DNA of 64,000 bases from Agarophyton chilense (GCA_030374765.1 JARGXX010000023.1:1-64000), one strand, 5' to 3'; positions 9,841 to 21,739 are shown, counted from the first letter of the stretch. The notes: generated from the letters alone by a model not told the origin. Program-made: numbers and translations.

Positions 9841-12800
9841 GCTGCAGAGGAACCGGTGGGCACCGTATGGGAATGGGGATGAGCTGTAGCTGGGTGACTT
9901 GGTGTGTTTGATGGACTCATGGGTGGGTCAGACTTGTTCTGTTCTCATGATGATTTTTGGGATTGTACTCCATTTCTGATCGAATTGGAATGGTTGCGCG
10001 TGAATAAATGACAGATTTAGTGTCAGAAGACTCATACAAGTCTCAAATTTAACACTACACTGCACTGTTTCAATATAGCAGAATATTCTACAGAAATTTG
10101 GTTTCCGAACTAAAATCTGCCATGATGCAGTTCTCTAAAAAATCCAATCTAGCTTTCGTTTTCTTTAGTTAAAACGGCTATTATGATGAATGCAACAAAA
10201 AATCAAGAACAGCTGTGCAATTCGTGACCAGTGAAGATACGACCTCTCTTTGAACTCACCGCTTGAGAGTCAAGCTATGACAACTTTTCGACACCTGTAC
10301 TTGCTACCAAAATCTTGCACTAAACTTTACTTTGTTCTGCATAGAAGCGCACAAATCTATAATTAAAACAGCAATCGATGATACGACAACAAAACTTCAG
10401 CTCCTGCTTTTCAATCGACTGTTATCAACTCAACTACCAATAGTGCAATTAAAGTATTTCACCTTACGTACTCCGTGGACAACGAGTGAGTGCAATTTAT
10501 CCATTGTTCTCAAACTAATGTCAAACATTTCGGACCCTGACATGCTTGTACGTGTGATGCTACGCAAGGCTTTGGAAGAAACCCCTGGTTTTGTCCATAT
10601 AAGGGCCTCCATGGGCAAAATACTTTGAATAAATAAGTATGGCCCATATGTGCCCAGGCACATATAAAACTTTTTGCGATTTTCTATATTAGCATTTTCT
10701 CCTGCTTTTAATGCCATAAACGTTATACTTGAATCTTAAGAAGAAAGATGAGGTGAATCTCTTGTGACGCTATTTACATACGATTTTAAGATTTTTTCAC
10801 AGCTCTCGCGTTGCTGAAATTTTTGTCCTTTAGGACTAGCGAACTTTGAAACAAATCGTAATGTGGAAATATTTCGTCATAACTATTTTTATAATGTGCA
10901 ACAGTTTTATATTGGTAGTGGTTGTTTTGGTGCTTTAAACGCTGCTACCATCGATTAGAGTTACTTACTTTCAAGCATACAGTAGTAATGACAGAGTATT
11001 AATGCGTTTCATCTCCGCTTTGGAAGTTGACAATCTCTAAAAAAGAGGCCCTGATGTCTCCAAATTCTCTCTAAGGCGATTGTGACCAACACGTGACACC
11101 AATAACAACACTATTGTCTCGGCTTCGAGCCCTTCACCTTTATCAAAAGTTGAAGCGTTTGCTGCCTGGTTTCCAGTGAAGTGACCGCAGCTGGAAGAGA
11201 AACCAAATCTAATAAAAAGCTCTTTAAGGTCTTTGCTGCATAACAAGGAACCAATGAGGCCTTACTTGCTGTATAAAGCACCCCCTGACAGCCTATTGTA
11301 CCCTTTGAAGCGTTTTCGACATGGAAAGAAAACCATCTGTGTGTACTGATAGTGCTGGGTCTGTCAAGACATATCCCGCAGAGTGAGTAGTTTGTGGCAG
11401 TCGTAGGAACTTGAGAACAATCTGGGATCTAAAACTGAACCGGAATCTGCTGAAAATGGTACCAGGTATTCATTTCCACAAATCTCTAGCTTCAGTTATA
11501 GAATAAAAACATATGTTTTGTTTTTACTTCTTCTAGAGAGGCATTGTATAGATTTGACATGTTTACTTCTGTTCAACGCAGAATTGTGAAGGTTGAAGAA
11601 TTTTTGACATATCTTACATGTTTGACTAAAAACCAGGATATTATACATCTTCTGATTACTGACAGAAGTATTTTCTTTTGTTTGTTTAAGAAGATCAAGA
11701 AAAAAAAGTTTATATCGGAATATTTATATTATATTCATGTATTTGGGCCACTCAGTAACGGAAAAGGCTTATTTTTGTCAAATATTACTGTAAAACATTT
11801 CCCACAGCGTCACACTCAAAAATGAGGCCAACAATGTTTGTATGAAATTGCATATGGTGAAACTCATTGTTATTATATATGGCTTTAGTAAGCTCTCTGT
11901 TATGTTTATAAAGCTAACAAATGTCTTAGGGTTCTGTTATCGTCACTGTTTTGCTCAACATGTGGGTTTGTCAACTGCATAGAGCAAGAAGTTACCAAAG
12001 GATGTTTTGTGTCTCCAAAAACTAGTGCCAAAAACAGCTTTTAAGTTTTGCAGGATATAATGGAACAGTTCTGCGTCATAAATATATTCTAAACTTACAT
12101 TTCTGAAAACTACAAACCCAATTTCTTCTCGTTTAAGCAGATTCTTGCTTAACTCTGACTCTCTGCCTCGGTATTAGCGTTACGAACAACGAAACACAGA
12201 AGTTTTTCTTAAAAGTACGCGAAAACTAGAAAAACTGTACAGCAATGTACCAAATATGCAATTTTCAAATAGTTTTGAGGGGTTTTTCTCCAATTTACTC
12301 TGCCCGGGAAGGGCACTTGTATTGTATTGGCGTAGCACCGTTGCCCAGAGGAGTGGCAGCGCTCATGCGGGTGTATACGTGTACCGGCTCCGTGGCCCCG
12401 ATTGGGGAACACGTGTTGGAGGGGTTAGCCTGGAAGAAGTTGGCCCAGCGTTGCTGCCTAGTTGGTATATTTATTTGGAATATTTGTACCAAGGTAGAGG
12501 ATTTACAACAGTAGTATCTTTACGTTGGAAGTTTTACTGAGTGCTTTGGACACTTTCTATCTTCCCAAACCAAGGTTTCTGGCTGTGAGTCCTTTCTGCT
12601 TTTGGGTGCAGCAACTCTTTTTGCGGACTAGAACGCGTCACGTGTGGTAGAATTATCCGCTCTGCATTTTCAACAAGACTGTCTCCGTTCTATTTTGTAA
12701 AGTTTATTACTATTTATGTTCTTGCCCTGTTTAAAGCGTTCTTAGCAGGCAGGCATCTCTGTTTATTCTTTTTCATTCCTGCGGTATTTTTCCCGTTTTC

Positions 12801-12889
12801 AGTTGATAGATGTTTCCATAGCAACGTGTCGCGCACGCTGGCTTATCGCCTTGTGTCTTTCACCACTTTGCACTCGTATTCTCTGCAGT
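9841..12889. other. AT-rich stretch with no recognised gene
   Basis: About 3 kb, mostly AT-rich, with short open frames only. A GC-richer island near 12300-12450 has open frames on both strands but no familiar motif. No LTR ends or tandem arrays were noticed. Confidence 0.45.
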
Positions 12890-14680
12890 GGACGCACTTA
12901 CTCACACTGGAACCATTTTACGCTTGACATATTCCTCTTTACCCTCTGTTACCTATCTGTGTCAGTCTACCTCGAGCTCTCATTTGGACTCTCTTGTGCA
13001 TTTTCAAAGAGACTTCAATGCTGTGGTGGCCTTCAGAAGGAAAAAAACCGAACTTTATGTTTGGCTTGGCCTCCGAATAGTGCACCACACTCACCTACAG
13101 TCCGTGCTCGCGGAGGTATTCACGAAGAAGCTACGCAAACGTATTCCGTACTCGCTTGACAACATTTTACTACTCAGCAACACAGTATCCACATTTTCAT
13201 AAAAAGCTTCAGAAAGTTTTTTGAAAGTGTGTCGTGAGTACTCCGTCCCCCTGCATCCAAAAAAGCATTTTGTCCACAAAGTCTTTCAGTTGTTGCGGAT
13301 GAATTATTCCCGCAGCTGGAGTGCAATGCGACCCACTGCAGCTCGAAGGTCTGCTTTGAATGGAACTACCGGGCAATTAAGCGCACGCGCAACAGGGTTT
13401 TTGTGCAGTTCAGCAATGCGTTTTGATGATCATTCCGCATTTCTCCACAATCATCTACAGCCTACACCAATTCTTTGAGAAGTTGTATACTGAAGCAGCA
13501 AAACGCATGCAGACTGTTACACCAAAAGTGGATTTGATAACTCTCGGTTACACCACGATCAGATGCGTAGTCCCTTGGCTTTGAATTCTGTCCTGTTCAA
13601 CGCAACACAGTTTGGCTGGTCTATATGGGGGAAAGAAGTCTTCATCATTCTAGCTACTCTTGCAAGAGCGCACTTATTTAATAGAAGGGTCTGATATAAG
13701 ATGAGCGAAGCACTTCTATTCTGAATGCATTCGTTTTTTGTACTGATCAGTTTCTTGTGCTTGTCTAACAGTTCTGGACTCTCCGCCACAAGCTTTTGCT
13801 CTTTTATACCCGAATTTCTAGTTGCTGCGCCGATGTTGCACCGATACTGCGCCTCTCGAGCCACTCTTGATTATCAGCCTGACACTCACGAACACACACA
13901 GACAGCTTCCACTGTCAGTGCAACCATCCAAGCTCGGCGCGCCCTAAACACGTCAAGTGTCTGCATTTGCGTTCCATTACATCACTTGCTTTTGAGCAAC
14001 TGCACTAAAAATTGTTGCAGCATCTGCCAGAATCCGCCAGCTAGTAGCAACCACATTACATAGAAATGGCTCGTCGCGACTTTATTTGGTCTTTATCCAC
14101 ACACTGACCATAACAATTTTATTTTTTGAATCTTCGATCCACTCTCAAACATCCCTGACCTCAGCCATCCGCCAATTAGGAAGGTACTTCGTTGGGCCTT
14201 GAAGCTTAGAGCACACAATTTTATCTGCTCAAATATTTAAGGAAGCGGCAACGTGTGGTCAGACATGCTCACGCAATGGGCCGCATCACCATCAGTCAAA
14301 CGACTGGTAACGGTGCCTCATCTGTCCTTGAGATGCGCTGATGACTTTGTATTGCCGAAGGCTGAAGAAATCCGATTGGAGCTGCCTTTGAAAAAAGAAT
14401 TGCGACCAAAAGACCTGAACAGTCTGAGAAAGTCCAAAAATTGGAGCTGTACGGGTTCCTCAAACATCCGAGTCACTATGACTTCGTCTTGGCGTCATCG
14501 CACACACTGGACCAGACGGGCATAGAAGTTGCCTGGTTATTGCAAACATCGTACAAAGACAGTATGTATGGGAGACACAAAAGAAATACATTCACGCAAT
14601 CGTGCAGTATTTCACTCACTACATCTCTACCACTGGCGGGGAAACTGTGCCCAATGATCTTCTAGAATTCTAGTTTGTTT
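12890..14680 (+). pseudogene. Decayed Ty3/gypsy relic H (RT, RNase H, integrase)
   Basis: Pieces of pol in order but in shifting frames. RT palm remnant YSLDNILLLSN (about 13148; the YxDD position reads LDN), then VCREYSVPLHPKKHF. The RT-to-connection sequence follows to TPKVDLITLGYTT (about 13510-13560). An RNase H piece FNATQFGWSIWGKEVF lies near 13600, and the end of RNase H as NVWSDMLTQWAA near 14253. Next are an integrase zinc-binding piece (VIAHTGPDGH) and TTGGE...NDLLEF near 14620-14665. The order matches gypsy element I at 25478-30824. No LTRs found. Confidence 0.7.
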
Positions 14681-15248
14681 AGACAAATATATCGTGATGT
14701 TGCCTGACGATCATTCGGACAAAAAGCGGTTGTTCGCATTTTCGAACAGGGCGGTAGAGCACCGCATCTGAAGTCTCTTCCCGTCGCGTGCAGACTACCG
14801 CGCACGGCCAAGAAGTGACCACGCACCACATCGATTTCGCGCCTTTCATCGGCGACTGCTTAGCTGTATCTCCTCGTCACAAAAATTGTTGCAGTTACGC
14901 CCGCGTTTTTGGAAAAGCCATGCGTTCATCGCTTTACTTGAGCTCAAGCGGCTCTTGCAAGGGTGCAGAGAAGGTGAAGCGGCGACAGCGTATCCACTGT
15001 CACCACGCCCCGCCGGAGAGCGCGCCGACGCCAGGAAGCGCCGTCGCCGTCTCGCGCGAAAGCGGTGCGGCACCTGGGCACACGGCGTTCCGGCCGGCGA
15101 CGCCGCGAGCCGCGCACGACACTGCGACGCGCGAAAGCGTGAAGAGCGAGCAAAGCAAAACAAAGCAAAGCCAAGCAAAGAAGAGAAAAGTTTAATGTGA
15201 GGGGGGTGGCAGTTCACCGCACGCAAGGCTTAGGCAGTAGGACGCAAC
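14681..15248. other. GC-rich sequence downstream of the secreted-protein gene
   Basis: GC content rises sharply from about 14950. Open frames occur in most of the six frames because stop codons are rare in such sequence; none shows a motif or signal peptide. The part near 15249 is presumably the 3' untranslated region of the minus-strand gene. Confidence 0.4.
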
Positions 15249-15920
15249 TCACGCGCGACGCAGCGTGAAGCGCGAGTGCGAGTCGCCGTGGAAGTACTCG
15301 ACGGTGGCAACAGTGGTGGCCGCGCACGTGGTGCCGACGCCGGGGTACACCGTCGTCGCCAGAATGGAACCCTTCTCCACGGCGCCGCCGTTCTTTTCGC
15401 GCAGATACACGGTCACGCGCGCCGCACCCAGGTTGCGGTCGCCGTTCCACGCGGCGCGCGCCTGCACCACGGCGTTGTCGTCAAAGTAGCCGCCGTTTGC
15501 GCCGTATATGTCCACCACGGCCACCTCCGCGCCGCCGAAATCGGTGTCATCTCCGTCGAACCTCACGTACGGCGCGGTATCATTGCAGTCAAAGCCCACG
15601 CTGGGTTCTCCGACGCCGAGCGACGTGCTCGTGTCTAGGTCCTTCTGCTCGGGCGACCACGCGTACTCCACGACCATTTCCAGCTGCGCCAGCCGGTCGT
15701 ACGGCACGAGGATCGAGTTTGGCGGCAGCACGCACGAGTGTCCGCCGTTGCAGCGCTGCACGCGGCACAGCGCGTAGATCTGGTCATCGGAGCTGTCGCA
15801 ATCCTGCTGCGCGAGGCGCCAGTCGGACCGGCACCGGCTAGGACAGATCTGTCCGTCGCCCACGTCGGCCGCGGCGCGCGCGGCTACGGCCAGCAGACAG
15901 GTGGCGAGGATCCAGTTCAT
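15249..15920 (-). CDS. Predicted secreted cysteine-containing protein
   Basis: A 223-codon intact frame. The ATG at 15920 is chosen because a classic signal peptide follows it (MNWILATCLLAVAARAAADV: short polar start, hydrophobic core, small residues at the cleavage site); the longer frame to 16007 has no ATG start. The mature N-terminal part has paired cysteines (ICPSRC, QQDC, ALCRVQRCNGGHSC), suggesting disulfides. The C-terminal half (about residues 90-220) is Asp/Gly-rich and beta-like, with a pair of cysteines (FDCNDT, GTTC). No transmembrane segment after the signal. Family not recognised; an extracellular or cell-wall role is an inference. It is the only clearly intact non-mobile gene here, with GC content well above its surroundings. 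Confidence 0.7.
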   Translation of the reverse strand: MNWILATCLLAVAARAAADVGDGQICPSRCRSDWRLAQQDCDSSDDQIYALCRVQRCNGGHSCVLPPNSILVPYDRLAQLEMVVEYAWSPEQKDLDTSTSLGVGEPSVGFDCNDTAPYVRFDGDDTDFGGAEVAVVDIYGANGGYFDDNAVVQARAAWNGDRNLGAARVTVYLREKNGGAVEKGSILATTVYPGVGTTCAATTVATVEYFHGDSHSRFTLRRA

Positions 15921-16860
15921 GGGGTGCGATGTCAAAGAGAAGCGGTTGAAAACACGACGTTGGGGAGTGAGACGCTCCCGGTGAAATGTGGCGACGAAGA
16001 AGGCCACGCCGCACCCCCCCCCCCGCCGCGCTCCGCTTAAGTACGCGGCGCGCGGAAGGCCGGCCGCTGGTCGTCGGCGCCAGACGCGGCGCAGTCTGTC
16101 CGCCTCGCGCGCGCAGAACAGGGCGCGGTCGGCTGGCGGCGCGTGCGCGAGCCGGGGCGACGGCCGCGGAGGGGGACGCGGAGGCGCCGAAAACGATGGG
16201 CACTGTTTTCGCCACGCGGCGGAGCAGCTGTCGGGGATGTGTCTGCCGGAGTGTCGCCCTTCCTCCGGCCAGCAAGTCCGGAAGTTGCCGTTTTAAGCGC
16301 GTTGTCGGGTTGTGTGAGCTCTCCGTTGCGGGCTCGCGCTGCTTCCGAGGTGCCGTGCCCGTGTGGCTCCTTCACCAACATGCCAGAATGGACAGTCGTG
16401 GCAACCCGGAGTGACGCATTCACAACGTGCCCGGTGGCCGCATGCGTGTGTCCACTACGGTTTGCCCATCCTTCAAAAAAGCGCTCGGCGATCAATCAAA
16501 CGTTTCGTAACTCCAGAATACCGGACATGGAACTGAAGCAATTCCGTGAAGCTTTTCCAGATAGTTTGTTGGCTTGCTCGCACCGTTCCTTGACTGCGTT
16601 GGAAATGTAAAACTGTAGGCAGATGGAGGAATGCATCTCGGAGCTATAGGTCTATCGTCTGCAATCACACGCTCCTGCAAAGAAAGACAATACTTGCTAC
16701 CCGGCTCATATTAATATGACGACCGGTCACATTTGAATTGCTTTGCATTTCTTGTCTTTGGGTTGCTTCATGATGCAACTTTCTGTTTTGTCTTAGTATT
16801 TGACATGTAATGCACTACATGACTCAAACAGAAATAAAATTCCTACTACTACATTTCAAG
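15921..16860. other. GC-rich upstream region of the secreted-protein gene
   Basis: Presumed promoter side of the minus-strand gene. It contains a run of about a dozen C at 16014-16025 and very high GC to about 16300, then returns to AT-rich sequence. Overlapping open frames on both strands have low-complexity Arg/Ala/Pro content typical of GC-rich non-coding DNA. Confidence 0.45.
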
Positions 16861-16890
16861 CTATTTGTCTAAAACCTCAATTGTTCGGCC

Positions 16891-17690
16891 GTGCCAAAGA
16901 CCTTTGTACTGATAAGTACGGAGGAGCAGTTGACTGCCAAAAGAGCTGTAGAGTTGTTAGTTGGAAATGTCTATCAAAGAGATTCTTTGACTGTTGTTAG
17001 TGAAGCATATCGCGCTTTTAACGTTCTATGGAATAATCGTCATGAAAATACTGAAATCATGGAAAACTTTGAGTCTAGATTCTCTGTACAGGGTGCAAAA
17101 TTCAATTCGATTTCCACAACAACGAAACTTCCGGAATGTATAACGGCTCTCATGTTGCTATCTAAGTCTTCAATTGATGACTTTCAAAAAGTATCAGTAT
17201 TAGCAGTAGCTGCACCAGCTGATGGCAACTTGAATGTACAGTCATGTAATGATGAGTGTTTGAGTTCTATAACATATCAATCGATTTCGTCCGTTATCAA
17301 GCAGTGCTACAAGTCTTCAACTGCTTTAGGTTCTATAGATGCTCTTACGGCTAGTTCGGCTGGAACTAAGAGTCATTGAAGAGGGCGCTACAATGGAAAT
17401 AATATGACAATCAATTTTGTGTGACAAATGTGGAAAGTATGGTCATTGGAAAAAGAACCATAAACCTGATGGATTCTTACCCTTCCACGTAATCTTGTTT
17501 GACGCACCCCAGAACCGAAACTCACAAAATGCTCGTGACAGATCTACCTCTGAATGAGCCTCCTATGGTAGCCATAAGACCAGAAAGAAATCAGTATGTT
17601 TCAACATGGAGACCATGGCTGGATTTTCAATATACTCCCCGACAAAAGGTCTACTCGGACCGTTAGTTTATGCTGGATCACTTTATTTGG
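16891..17690 (+). pseudogene. Retroelement family D relic: gag and zinc knuckle
   Basis: A 162-codon frame resembling a copia-type gag (about 16990-17210: NFESRFSVQGAKFNSIS, TTTKLPECITALMLL). About 40 bp after its stop a second frame gives CDKCGKYGHWKKNHKPDG, a knuckle with C-x2-C-x4-H spacing but His/Asn where the last Cys is expected. It matches the minus-strand relic at about 48020 (CDICGKFGHCKRNQNPDG), so both belong to one family. The sequence to 17690 may be a protease remnant, then is interrupted by a MITE-like element. Confidence 0.6.
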
Positions 17691-17735
17691 CCATTAGAAA
17701 AGTTGAACTCGACCTTCTTCCTGGACATGCTGGGT

Positions 17736-18254
17736 TTCGCGCTAGTGTCTACACGCCCGGAGGATTGGCCTGACCTGAGGCCAGCTTGGCCTCATATGAG
17801 GCCAAAAGTTATCTTAAAACGTAACTGAAATTCATTCAAGATATGAATTCTCAAATTTAGAGCAGAAAGGAAGGAAACAAAAATAAAAACCATACATCTT
17901 TATCGTCGAGGAAAAGCCTCGGGAATCTAGTCAAACAGAGCTTTAATACTCTTCTTTAAAACTATATACTTTTGGTATAGCAAACTTAATTAGTTTCAAA
18001 AAAACAACAACCGAATATTTCTGGCCTCACACTATCCAAAAAAACATATTGAAAGAACATTTCTCTTTCAATCATCTAGGAATGCATAATTCAAATCTTT
18101 AGGCCATCAAAGGAAAAGTGTTTGGCAATATGTTCCAGTTATGCAGAGCTTGTAGATTGAATTTATTGCTTAATTACAAAGAAATAAAAAATGGCCTTAT
18201 ATGAGGCCAATTGACCTCAAGTGAGGCCGTTGGTCGTATCGACACTAGTCGTCA
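17736..18254. mobile_element. MITE-like element with long imperfect terminal inverted repeats
   Basis: About 519 bp. The ends are imperfect inverted repeats of about 65 bp: both carry CTAGTGTC near the tip and GGCCTSACYTGAGG...TTGGCCTCATATRAGGCC inside (17741-17804 and 18191-18250). The left copy includes the perfect 16-bp palindrome GGCCTCATATGAGGCC. The interior is AT-rich and non-coding. A 7-bp direct repeat GCTGGGT lies just outside both ends (17729-17735, 18255-18261), a plausible target duplication. A hAT-like origin would fit a 7-8 bp duplication, but no transposase partner is seen. Confidence 0.55.
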
Positions 18255-18261
18255 GCTGGGT

Positions 18262-19055
18262 AAAATACCTAAAGCCATTAATCGTCCCAAGCACTGACAA
18301 TATGGTACAGGAAAGCATGCTAGTCCACCTGGTCGCATTCTAGCGGCAACTATTATTACAGTGATATCTGACAGTAGAACTCCGGTCTAAATAACGCATT
18401 TCGTACTGTAAGCATTCTCAATGGTGGATTATTCGTCGATAAGAAACGCACAGTAGCGTGACTGACGGGTTCTCTTCTTGTAGGGTGTCTGTCATCTTAC
18501 AAAAAATGTCAAACGTAGTGGTTAATAGAAACACTACTAAACGGCAATATTAAATTATTTATTGGGAAATGATAGAAATTTTTGTATAAATTCAGAAATG
18601 TCGATTAGTTTCGCCATCTTAACTACCAAAATCTGACCATGTTCAGAGAGTTCTTCGAACAGTCCACTATATCCTATCTGAACTCTATATGAAACAAATA
18701 CGAGATTCAACGTTTTAGTCATTTGCTACATGGTTCTCAACTGAAAAATAATAAAAAGTTTGTATTATTAGATTATTAAGAACCTTCTTTTTTGCTGTGC
18801 AAACGTTAGTGAAGGTTCTCACACTTTGGTGACACACTATGGTTTATACGACAAAACCTTCTTCAACTCTCTTTTTACTAACGCTTTCTTTTTTTGGCGA
18901 TCAATAGCTACTTCAAACATAACTCTTTCCCCAACGTAACCCTTCTTATTACAATTACCAAACTCTGCAACATATGACATAATTTTAAATTTCTACTGAT
19001 CGTATCTTCAGACGTGACCCACTCCCTTTACATAAGAAGCTTTAACCGATCCCAC
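18262..19055. other. AT-rich stretch with no recognised gene
   Basis: No open frame of note and no repeat until the hairpin array begins near 19055. Confidence 0.5.
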
Positions 19056-19060
19056 AAGTG

Positions 19061-20354
19061 GTGCACGGGCTTAACCCGTGCACCACTCTTCCTAGAATAC
19101 TTAGGTTTCGCTCAAGTGCTTGTAGTGAGGTTTTGCTCAGGCCATTTCTCACTTAGTGTTGCCTGCTACCGATTTTGGGCACCGCCCAAAACAATACGTG
19201 GTTCATGGGCTCAGCCCATGCACTACTGTTCCTGAAGCACTTCAGCTTCGCCCGAGTACTTCAAGAAAGGTGGGGCTCAGCCCACACCTCAGTTGCATTT
19301 GCCTGCTACTGGTTTTGGGCTCCGCCCGAGACTATATGTGGTGCACGGGCTCAGCTTATGTACCACTGTTTTTTGAGCACTTGGGCTTCGCCCGAGTACT
19401 GTAGAGCAACGCCCAGTTAGGGGATACTTGAAGATGCAACTCATAGGATGAGGATTGAACCCTCCTAGGGTTATGATTATGATCCCCTCTAAGGTGTGCT
19501 GAGGTGGCACTATTTTCCGGTTATATTTCGCCTATAAAGGGAAGATTCGGATGGCCCATGGTTGGATTGGCCCCGTGATACACGTGGCTTAGTTTTGGCA
19601 CCGATTTTCGGATATTTGTAGAACGTTGGACTTTTGGGCCCTGGCAGTGGGATCTCCACGTGTATGGCCCTGAGCAGGTGTGCACTACTGTAGGGTTTAG
19701 TTAGTGGGCCCTACTTACGGAGGCGAGATCTGACAGTCCGAGCTCAGAGTAAAGGAGAACCAAGGTAGGTCTTCGATACCTTTAGAGGTTCTTCGTCGCC
19801 ATCGTTTCGGCCTTACAACCCGGAACGGGCTCTGGTTAGCAACGCCTGCGTAGGGACACGACTCCACTTGGAGTGTGCCCACGTTTGGGTTCCGTGCAAC
19901 CACCCCCTTGGGACCGCTCAGACGACCTGCGTGCACGATACCCCGTGGGGGTTCTGCTTACTTGTTGCGTGCTTTTTGTGTTTCCTTTCGAGGACAGGTT
20001 TTCGCCCCTGTATTGGGTTTCTTTTGTTGTTTCGCCCCTTTTCTGGTTCTCGGGTCCGGTGCCTGTTAGTGCCCGACCCTCGCCCCGTTTTTCCTCTTCG
20101 CCGGATTTTCCCCCATTCTTTGGGATACCCATACCCATTCCTGATCCAACGGTTTCTACCCCTCACCTCCGTCAGTACTGCCGGAATCCCCCGTGGGAGT
20201 TACACCCCACACTACGGGTGGAACGGAGGGCTCTGTCTCTGAGTCTGCCTCCCCCAGGGAGCAAGGCTTCGAACACCTTGAGAGCACTTCCCATCGCCGG
20301 GTTTTGCTCCACAAGTACTTGAAGTGAGATTGGGCTCAGCCCAGATCTCACTTC
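19061..20354. repeat. 140-bp tandem array of GC-cored hairpins, split by a solo LTR
   Basis: Units recur exactly every 140 bp: GTGCACGGGC at 19061, GTTCATGGGC at 19201, GTGCACGGGC at 19341. Each unit holds four short inverted repeats with cores GGGCTCAGCCC, GGCTTCGCC, GGGGCTCAGCCC and TTTTGGGCNCCGCCC. The third unit is interrupted at 19400 by the solo LTR and resumes at 20314, ending with a strong hairpin at 20321-20354 (16-bp arms around TCA). No coding content. Role unknown. Confidence 0.8.
19400..20313 (+). repeat. Solo LTR of gypsy F
   Basis: 914 bp with the same TGTAGAGC...CTCCACA ends as the F LTRs at 3940 and 54994. It is flanked by a perfect 5-bp duplication AGTAC (19395-19399 and 20314-20318). 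No internal region remains, so a full element inserted into the hairpin array and was lost by recombination between its LTRs. Confidence 0.97.
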
Positions 20355-20454
20355 ATGGTTCTCGCACTGCGGCTTTGGCTACAATCTTAAAGGTATTAAC
20401 TTGGAAATTATTGAACAAAAAAGGCTCGGTTTGCTACCAGGTTCTGTTGTTTGC

Positions 20455-20476
20455 ATATATATATATATATATATAT
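20455..20476. repeat. (AT)11 microsatellite
   Basis: Eleven AT units, within a decayed minus-strand frame. Confidence 0.95.
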
Positions 20477-20479
20477 GTA

Positions 20480-21250
20480 GATTAATAGCAGAATGTGTTC
20501 TTGATTCGCTTGTAGTCAGAGTATTTGATCGTTTTCCTTTCCGAATGGAACGGAGATAAGCAGTAAACGATTGGACTTCTATCTCTACTAAGTTTTGTAG
20601 CATAGCACTTTGAGCTTTTTGGATGGCTTCCAACCATAGTGGGTACTTACCTATTTGTTTAATTAAAGTACTAGACTTGTGGCGAAGTGAAACGTGCTCT
20701 TTCAAATCTTTGAAACGGTAATATGCTGAGTTCTGCCCAGTTTTGTTCCAAAAATTGTTTGAAATGTTCTTCAGTTGTCTTTTTCTGGTCTCTGCTGTAC
20801 TTCATAGTCGCACCGGGACGAAATTTCTTTTCTTTCACCCATCCCTCTACAATACGACAAGCTCAATCAAACTCTTCGGGAGCTCTGGTACAAACTTTTC
20901 TGAGAGTATAGCCGGACATTACGGTGGTTGAAGTACAGGTACTGGATCTGTTTGTCTCACTGTTGTCGATCTTGGTTTCACTGGAATAGAAAAAGATGTC
21001 AGAATGGATCGGTCTAGGAGATTTTTCCTTCGCTCAAGCAAACACAAGCGGTTTCTCTGTTCTTTATGCCAAACACCCATTTTGTTGATGTCATCTTCAC
21101 TCTCCGTGCAACCCTTCCCGAAACGATTATTTGTATTTGACAAAAGCAAGCGGCATGCTTATTTCCCAATTGTATGTTCCATTCTACTAATCTGACGTTG
21201 CAATTTAAAACCCGATCCAGTTCCTCCTTGGATATCTTTTTTTCACACAA
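20480..21250 (-). pseudogene. Decayed protein-coding remnant, unknown
   Basis: On the minus strand, coding-like sequence continues over about 250 codons across at least three frames: a segment with CFCQIQIIVSGRVARRVK near 21120, EGWVKEKKFRPGATMKYSRD near 20830, and LRHKSSTLIKQIGKYPLW near 20650. The polar, helix-rich character suggests a real former gene, but I recognise no family. A tyrosine recombinase relic lies nearby on the plus strand, and the two may have belonged to one mobile element. Confidence 0.3.
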
Positions 21251-21739
21251 AGGCGCTCCATGATTCAGATAAGCCCGCCCGCCAAGCTATCTTCGACGAC
21301 TGGGAAAAAAGAGATGATCATCGTCGCCCGACTGTAGGATTAAGATCGATGCAAAGATTTGGATATTGCTGAAAGTATGCTCTACGTTCGAAAATATAGT
21401 AGTAGTATGGTAATGTAAAAATCACTTTACCGATGACTTTGAGCCAAAAAAGCTGAGACCTTTTAAGCTCGGTTTTTTTTGAGCCTGAAATGATGAGCAT
21501 CAATCAACCTCTTAAAAACTTCTTCACTTTTTCCTACGATAGTGATCATAGTTTGTAAATAGAAGCTGAATCAGAATGTAATCAGCTCAAAGAACGATGG
21601 AATTGCAAGAGTTCGATAATCCAAGGCGTAGGAAGGGAATAAGGAGATGTGAGGATCGCCTCTTTGACAGTTCTCCGCTAAGAGAGCGCCACTAACTTTT
21701 GCACCCGGCACATAGTAAGTCAACTCAAACAAGTATAAA

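Noticed and set aside
10430-11246. Short minus-strand frames as possible small proteins
   Set aside because: AT-rich, under 100 codons, with no motif; consistent with chance.
12209-12540. Moderately GC-rich frames on both strands that looked gene-like
   Set aside because: No motif, no consistent start, and the frames on the two strands are mirror by-products.
14788-16610. Many overlapping frames in the GC-rich island on both strands
   Set aside because: High GC removes stop codons. Only the minus-strand frame with a signal peptide has protein-like composition.
19061-20354. CRISPR-like array
   Set aside because: The 140-bp units are contiguous diverged repeats of hairpins, with no unique spacers between short identical repeats and no associated genes.
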